From Planctomycetota bacterium (GTDB taxonomy: Bacteria; Planctomycetota; Phycisphaerae; Phycisphaerales; SM1A02), in contig RFON01000022.1 of NCBI GenBank assembly GCA_009926625.1, positions 1-43,217 on the forward strand: a stretch of 43,217 nucleotides of DNA, written 5' to 3'. Positions 38,880-43,217 of the stretch are shown here, one piece after another. The position numbers and the translations under genes are program-made. How positions within the stretch are numbered: the stretch's first letter is position 1; each line of letters starts with the position of its first letter. The notes beneath the pieces were generated by a model. That model saw only the letters and a list, made by a program, of their open reading frames with translations, had not been told where the DNA came from and did not search any database.

Positions 38880-41800
38880 TTACTGACCAGGGCATGGGCC
38901 CCATGCGCCAAGCACAAGAGCGAGATCTGCGCCCTCCACCAGACCGTCCCCGTTTACATCCGCCGCACCAGATCCCGATTGCCATGCAGCCAAGACCATC
39001 GCGAGATCTGCCGCCTCAACAAGGCCACTTCCATCGAGGTCCCCGACGCATGGCGGCGCGGCCAATTCGGCAACCCGAAGTCGAACCAGCGGAGCAGAAG
39101 AACTATCCGTCAAGCTGACGAGACCCGCGTCCACTAGGAACAAGTCCTCGCCACCCTGTCCGTCCATGTCACCGCGCGCACAAAAGAGTGGTTTCGTGGA
39201 CGGCTGCTCCGATTGCTGCCCAATAGTGATTGGCCGCGCCTGCCCTGACAGCGATGGCGGAACATCCACTCGGATCAGCACTGCCTTGGACTCCAAACCG
39301 AGTGTGCGATGAACACTCACGATGTCCTTGTCGCCGTCCGCATCCACATCGAGCAGCACAACATCCAGCCCCGATGATGCGCCCGCCGGAGCAATGGGAA
39401 CTGGTGCAGAAAGTCCGGTCGACAATCCGCGGAAGAGTGTCAGAACGGGAAGTGCTGATCCGCTGCCCTGTGCCACGGGCGCCGCGTTCGCCGAAATGAG
39501 TTCAAACCGACCGTCACCATCGATGTCCGCTTCGTCCATGGACAGCGGCTTGCCTGGAACTGCGATCGACTGTGCTTGACCCCACACCCCCGCACCATTC
39601 TGGGTGAGAACGACCACGCGTCCATTCTCGCCTACGAGTTGTTCGTCAACCGTCGTGCTGCTTGCGCCTCCAGTTGTCACTCGACGACTCCGCGACAGCG
39701 TTGTGGTCGGAGTCACTGGAACTGACACAGTTTGAATCACCGCCCCACTCGGCTGGTGAAGCGTAACGGCGCCGCCTGCGCTTCCGTTCGAATTGCCCGT
39801 CCCCGCACCGATGGTTCCCGCGCCAAGCCCTACCAAACCGCTTGATGGCGGAATCACCGTCACACTCAAGATTGGCCCAATGGGAACAAACTGCGTGCTC
39901 GGCAGGAAAGCGCCGTTCGATGGATTGGATGAATTGTTCGAATAGATACGCAGCCGATTGGGCGACTTCGTTCCCACCACTGCATCGGTGCGACCATCCG
40001 AGTCCAGAGGGCCAACTGCAAGACACATGGGCTCTGCAGCATCGAGTGGAACAATCCGATTGATGAGCCCATCCTGACCCGCATTTTCAACCAGTTGTAG
40101 GAATCCGTTCTGTGATGGGCCGTTGCTGACGGCGATCAGAAGATCGTCGCCACCCACGTTGTCCCAATTAAGCGTCTCTGCAGCAACAGCCGTACCCTGA
40201 AGTGTCGCGTTGTTGTTTCCCCCGAAAGCCGCATCTCCGTTGAGGGGCCGAACCACCAAGCTGAACTCGGTCATCCCCGCAATCGATGATCCAGACTGCA
40301 CGAGCGTGAGGAATGTCCCTGCTGGGGGGGGGACGGTCGTTTGGATGATGTCGAAAGCTCCTTGCGGATCGCCAGCCCGCAGCACCTTGATGTTGAGGTC
40401 GTTTGGAAGCACCGATGCGCCGCTCGCCACCAACCAGATTCGACCCGCCAAATTCGCGGTACCGCTTACATCGATCGATCGATCGGGTTGCGCAGACTGA
40501 GGAACAGTGAGGTCGACTGGCACAATGATCGTTGACCCACTGTTCGCTGTCAGCGTTGCGCACTGCGCGTCGCAGGTGCTGCCGACTGATCCGTAGGACC
40601 CTAGATTCACCGTGGAACTGCTTCCAGGTACCCGCATCCCCCCCGACGACCACTGCCAAATGCTTACGTTGTTCCAACTACTGCCGCTGACTGCAAGCGA
40701 TGCGGTTCCTGATCCGCCCGTTGTGGTGCACTGACTGTGAGACGCCGGCAGAAGCGCAACTGCATGGCTCCCATTACAACCCGCCTCCAAGGAGACGGCA
40801 CCTGCCACGAGAGTTGCGCCAGCGCAGTCACCGGACCAACACCGCACGGTCCCATCTGCAAGCAGCGCCATCGAACTCGACGAAGATGCTGAGACCCGAA
40901 CAACGTTCGCCAATCCTGAAAGAACAGTGCTCTGCCCAAACTGGTTCTTACCCCAAGCTGCAATGGTGCCGTCAGCCCGTGCTGCCAAGCAGTAGGAAGT
41001 GCCCGCCGAAATGTGCACGGCGTTCGCCAAGATCTGACCGAGGTACTGCACGGGCTGTCCCGTTGCAGACCCGGTGATGGCCCCGCCAGAAGCATTTCGC
41101 CCGAGGCACTGGCCATTATCGTTGTTGCCCCAGCACACCACCTGACCGTTGTTTCGAAGTGCCATGGAGTGCTCGTCGCCACCGTCAATCATTGTCACTC
41201 CGCTGAGACTGGATGGCACTATGCACTGACCTCGATCTGGCGAGACACCGTTGGAAAGCCCAGCACCCCATGCCACCACCGTCCCATTTTGCCGTCGCGC
41301 GAGCGAGTGGTAGTGCCCCGCTGCAACTTCCACGATGCCAGTCAAGGTTTGTCCACCGATCACCACTGGCGTACCTGAAGTGTCGATGAATGAAGAAATG
41401 CTTGCCCCCGTGGAGTCTGTACCGCGGCACTGCCCCTGCTGGTTGTAACCCCACGCCACGACCTGACCAGAGGGCAGAAGCGCCATGCTGTGAATCGTCC
41501 CGCCAGAGATGTCTAAGGCTGACGAGACCGAACTGGGGACATCGCATTGTTTCTGCCCATTGCCACCCCAACACACCACCTGACCGCTGGAACGACGAGC
41601 CATGGAATGGAAGCCGCCTCCTGCGACCTCGACCAGATCGGACCATGGCGCCTGCGGTGAGTTGCACTGCGACTGCTGATTGTCACCCCAACAAACGATC
41701 GAACCGTCCGATCGGAGCGCAACGGCGTGATCAATTCCCACCGCGATCTGCTGTACGCCTTCCAAGGGTGGCGTTGGCTCGTTGAGTTGTCCCCAATAGT

Positions 41801-42740
41801 TGCTTCCCCACATCTTGACCTGCCCATTCGACTTGAGAGCGACCGTGTGGGATCGCCCGCACCCCACCTGCACAACTCCTGTCAATCCGGTTGGAACAAC
41901 CGTGACACCACCTTGCGGATGCTGCCCCCCCGCAGTGTTGCTACCCCACGCAACAACAGTGCCCGATGCGAGCACTGCAGCCGAATGGGCATATCCCCCC
42001 GACGCCTGCAGGACTCCCGTCAATACCTGCCCGTTGATGCGCAACTCCTGTCCCGAGGGCGAGCCGGTGATCGCGCCGCCACCCGCCGCGGATCCCAAGC
42101 ATTGCCCATAGTCGTTCTGTCCCCAACCAATCACACGACCTGCAGTGGTCACTGCGAGGGTGAAGTACTCGCCGCAGTCGACTCTGCTCGCCTGGAGTGC
42201 GGCTGGCGGTGTCGACTGGCCAAAATGCGGTTGTCCCGATGTCCCTGGACTGCCAGCGCCCCAACAACGTACTTGTCCACTCGCAAGTCGTGCAACAGTG
42301 TGATACCGACCACACGAGACCTCGACGACAGGCCCAAGGTCTGCCGGCGTTGCTGCCTCGTTGAAGAAACCAGTTCCAGAAACTCCAAATCGCTTGAGCG
42401 ATCCATCTCTTTGGAGACAGTATGTTTGCGTCTCGCCAGCCGCCACTTGGATGACCGACTGAAGTCCCGACGAAGGCGTCGCTTGTCCGTTGTTGTTCCC
42501 TCCCCAGGCAGCAACCGTGCCATCGGCAAGAATCGCCACCGACTGAACACTTGCGTCGATACCGACCGCGGGCAGCAGAACTTGCGGCCGCGGGGTTCCC
42601 CCACCGTAAGCCGCATACCCGATACCCACAACCTGACCCTGCGCGTTTGCCCGCGAACACACAAACGAACACAGGAGGGCAGCTGCGATCCAACTAGCGA
42701 CAAACAGACGAAGGTGAGCGCGGTTGTCTTGGAGGTACAT
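38880..42740 (-). CDS. Large secreted RCC1-repeat protein with C-terminal dockerin-like domain
   Basis: The 1286-residue product (from ATG 42740) has a signal peptide (LRLFVASWIAAALLCSFVCS, cleavage near ANA-QG). Residues to about 660 consist of RCC1-type blades, recognisable by their WGxNxxGQ cores (AAWGGNNNGQ, GWGQNDYGQC, MWGSNYWGQL, AWGKNQFGQS). I count 13 clear or degenerate units plus a possible half unit at the start, enough for two seven-bladed propellers. Three blades carry a similar long loop (GGGAITGSPSGQ, GGAITGSATGQ, TGASISSFIDT). The middle has FG-GAP/VCBS-like segments (DIDGDGRFELISAN, DVDADGDKDIVSVH). The end has two Ca-binding-like loops (GDLDGSGLVEAADL and ADVNGDGLVEGADL) between cysteines, as in dockerin-type tails of Phycisphaerae. 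The upstream 40-residue in-frame extension is not used because it would bury the signal peptide. Confidence 0.88.
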   Translation of the reverse strand: MYLQDNRAHLRLFVASWIAAALLCSFVCSRANAQGQVVGIGYAAYGGGTPRPQVLLPAVGIDASVQSVAILADGTVAAWGGNNNGQATPSSGLQSVIQVAAGETQTYCLQRDGSLKRFGVSGTGFFNEAATPADLGPVVEVSCGRYHTVARLASGQVRCWGAGSPGTSGQPHFGQSTPPAALQASRVDCGEYFTLAVTTAGRVIGWGQNDYGQCLGSAAGGGAITGSPSGQELRINGQVLTGVLQASGGYAHSAAVLASGTVVAWGSNTAGGQHPQGGVTVVPTGLTGVVQVGCGRSHTVALKSNGQVKMWGSNYWGQLNEPTPPLEGVQQIAVGIDHAVALRSDGSIVCWGDNQQSQCNSPQAPWSDLVEVAGGGFHSMARRSSGQVVCWGGNGQKQCDVPSSVSSALDISGGTIHSMALLPSGQVVAWGYNQQGQCRGTDSTGASISSFIDTSGTPVVIGGQTLTGIVEVAAGHYHSLARRQNGTVVAWGAGLSNGVSPDRGQCIVPSSLSGVTMIDGGDEHSMALRNNGQVVCWGNNDNGQCLGRNASGGAITGSATGQPVQYLGQILANAVHISAGTSYCLAARADGTIAAWGKNQFGQSTVLSGLANVVRVSASSSSSMALLADGTVRCWSGDCAGATLVAGAVSLEAGCNGSHAVALLPASHSQCTTTGGSGTASLAVSGSSWNNVSIWQWSSGGMRVPGSSSTVNLGSYGSVGSTCDAQCATLTANSGSTIIVPVDLTVPQSAQPDRSIDVSGTANLAGRIWLVASGASVLPNDLNIKVLRAGDPQGAFDIIQTTVPPPAGTFLTLVQSGSSIAGMTEFSLVVRPLNGDAAFGGNNNATLQGTAVAAETLNWDNVGGDDLLIAVSNGPSQNGFLQLVENAGQDGLINRIVPLDAAEPMCLAVGPLDSDGRTDAVVGTKSPNRLRIYSNNSSNPSNGAFLPSTQFVPIGPILSVTVIPPSSGLVGLGAGTIGAGTGNSNGSAGGAVTLHQPSGAVIQTVSVPVTPTTTLSRSRRVTTGGASSTTVDEQLVGENGRVVVLTQNGAGVWGQAQSIAVPGKPLSMDEADIDGDGRFELISANAAPVAQGSGSALPVLTLFRGLSTGLSAPVPIAPAGASSGLDVVLLDVDADGDKDIVSVHRTLGLESKAVLIRVDVPPSLSGQARPITIGQQSEQPSTKPLFCARGDMDGQGGEDLFLVDAGLVSLTDSSSAPLVRLRVAELAAPPCVGDLDGSGLVEAADLAMVLAAWQSGSGAADVNGDGLVEGADLALVLGAWGPCPGQ

Positions 42741-42952
42741 TGTCGGAAAATCCCAAATTTTGAGCGGAAAGGTCGGGGGCGAGTGTAGAACGGGAATTCG
42801 GATAAGCGATTCAGACACGAAGCAGAAAAAATAGTTTCTACGGTTATTGGCCATCACCACAATTGCCGGAGGGCTGCGTGATCCAGAGTTGATTGTGACG
42901 GTGAGCAGTCCTTCTAGTCTTGTAATGATTCTTCCCGTTTCAGAGTGCAGCG
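42741..42952. promoter_or_regulatory. Divergent regulatory region between the RCC1-repeat gene and the second kinase gene
   Basis: This 212-base region is visibly richer in A and T than its surroundings and must carry both start signals. Leftward, a TACACT (complement of 42782-42787) lies about 40 bases before the RCC1-repeat ATG. Rightward, a TGTAATGAT stretch (around 42920-42928) lies about 25 bases before the kinase ATG at 42953. No reliable -35 boxes or operator repeats were found, so exact promoters are not assigned. Confidence 0.35.
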
Positions 42953-43217
42953 ATGTCAGACCGGCGCGTCAACCTCCACGAGCATTCACCCTCCGAATCC
43001 CCAGGCGAATCGATCGGTCCCTACCGATTGATCGAGATCGCAGGGCGCGGCGGGTTCGGAACGGTGTGGCGTGCCGTCCGAGCGGAGCCGTTTCATCAGG
43101 TTGTCGCGCTCAAGGTGATGAAGGCCGGCATGGACTCCGAAGCTGTTCTTGCGCGATTCGATCAGGAGCGCGCTGTCCTTGCACGCATGGATCACCCATC
43201 GATCGCGCGCGCGATCG
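42953..43217 (+). CDS. Second Ser/Thr protein kinase, N-terminal part, runs off the window
   Basis: From ATG 42953 the frame stays open to the last base (88 codons). After a short polar start comes the beginning of a PknB-type kinase domain: ESIGPYRLIEIAGRGGFGTV (glycine loop), VVALKVMKAGMDSEAVLARF with the ATP-binding Lys, and EQERAVL-like helix C (FDQERAVLARMDHPSIARAI). It is a close paralogue of the kinase at 35948-38854; the two share GGFGTVW, EPF-x-Q-VALK and AGMDS at the same spacing. It diverges from the RCC1-repeat gene. The catalytic loop and anything beyond lie outside the window, so the presence of a membrane helix or sensor tail is unknown. Confidence 0.9.
   Translation, partial: MSDRRVNLHEHSPSESPGESIGPYRLIEIAGRGGFGTVWRAVRAEPFHQVVALKVMKAGMDSEAVLARFDQERAVLARMDHPSIARAI

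Overview
This 43.2 kb window is GC-rich bacterial chromosome that most resembles a planctomycete of class Phycisphaerae. That assignment is inferred from the combination of transmembrane Ser/Thr kinases with tetratricopeptide tails, a secreted RCC1-repeat protein ending in a Cys-flanked dockerin-like Ca-binding pair, an exosortase with a DUF3485 partner, and retained peptidoglycan genes. Gene density is very high, GTG starts are frequent, and many neighbours overlap by 4 bases. No tRNA, rRNA, CRISPR array, insertion sequence or phage gene was seen, and no gene-free stretch exceeds about 215 bases.

Region 1 (1-10205). A minus-strand gene for an exported TPR/secretin-N-domain protein runs off the left edge. 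Diverging from it on the plus strand are carA (interrupted by an apparent one-base deletion), priA overlapping it by 4 bases, then sucA and sucB (E1 and E2 of 2-oxoglutarate dehydrogenase) and a small lipoprotein.

Region 2 (10274-26519, all minus strand, transcribed right to left). This is a long run of co-oriented genes that begins with a Wza-type polysaccharide export lipoprotein, then an exosortase, a DUF3485/EpsI partner, a 1617-residue TPR protein, a Wzz/Wzc-like chain-length protein with a degenerate P-loop and a WecA/TagO-type phosphoglycosyltransferase. The last of these overlaps rsmH by 4 bases, and rsmH leads into a LysM membrane protein, an FtsL-like protein and the division transpeptidase FtsI. 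An exopolysaccharide/exosortase locus and a division (dcw-type) locus are therefore fused into one apparent operon, which is the most unusual feature of the window.

Region 3 (26642-32694, minus strand). carB, nuoH, a 72-residue unknown and pyrB lie head to tail. With carA at the other end, the window holds both carbamoyl-phosphate synthase subunits and aspartate carbamoyltransferase. nuoH stands without any other complex I gene.

Region 4 (32837-35074, plus strand). ruvA, a mannose-1-phosphate guanylyltransferase gene and ruvX are closely packed; GDP-mannose from the second could feed the polysaccharide pathway. pgl converges on ruvX from the minus strand.

Region 5 (35948-43217). A transmembrane Ser/Thr kinase with a TPR-like tail lies just downstream of a large secreted RCC1-repeat protein with a dockerin-like C-terminus. 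A second, closely similar kinase starts divergently on the plus strand and leaves the window.
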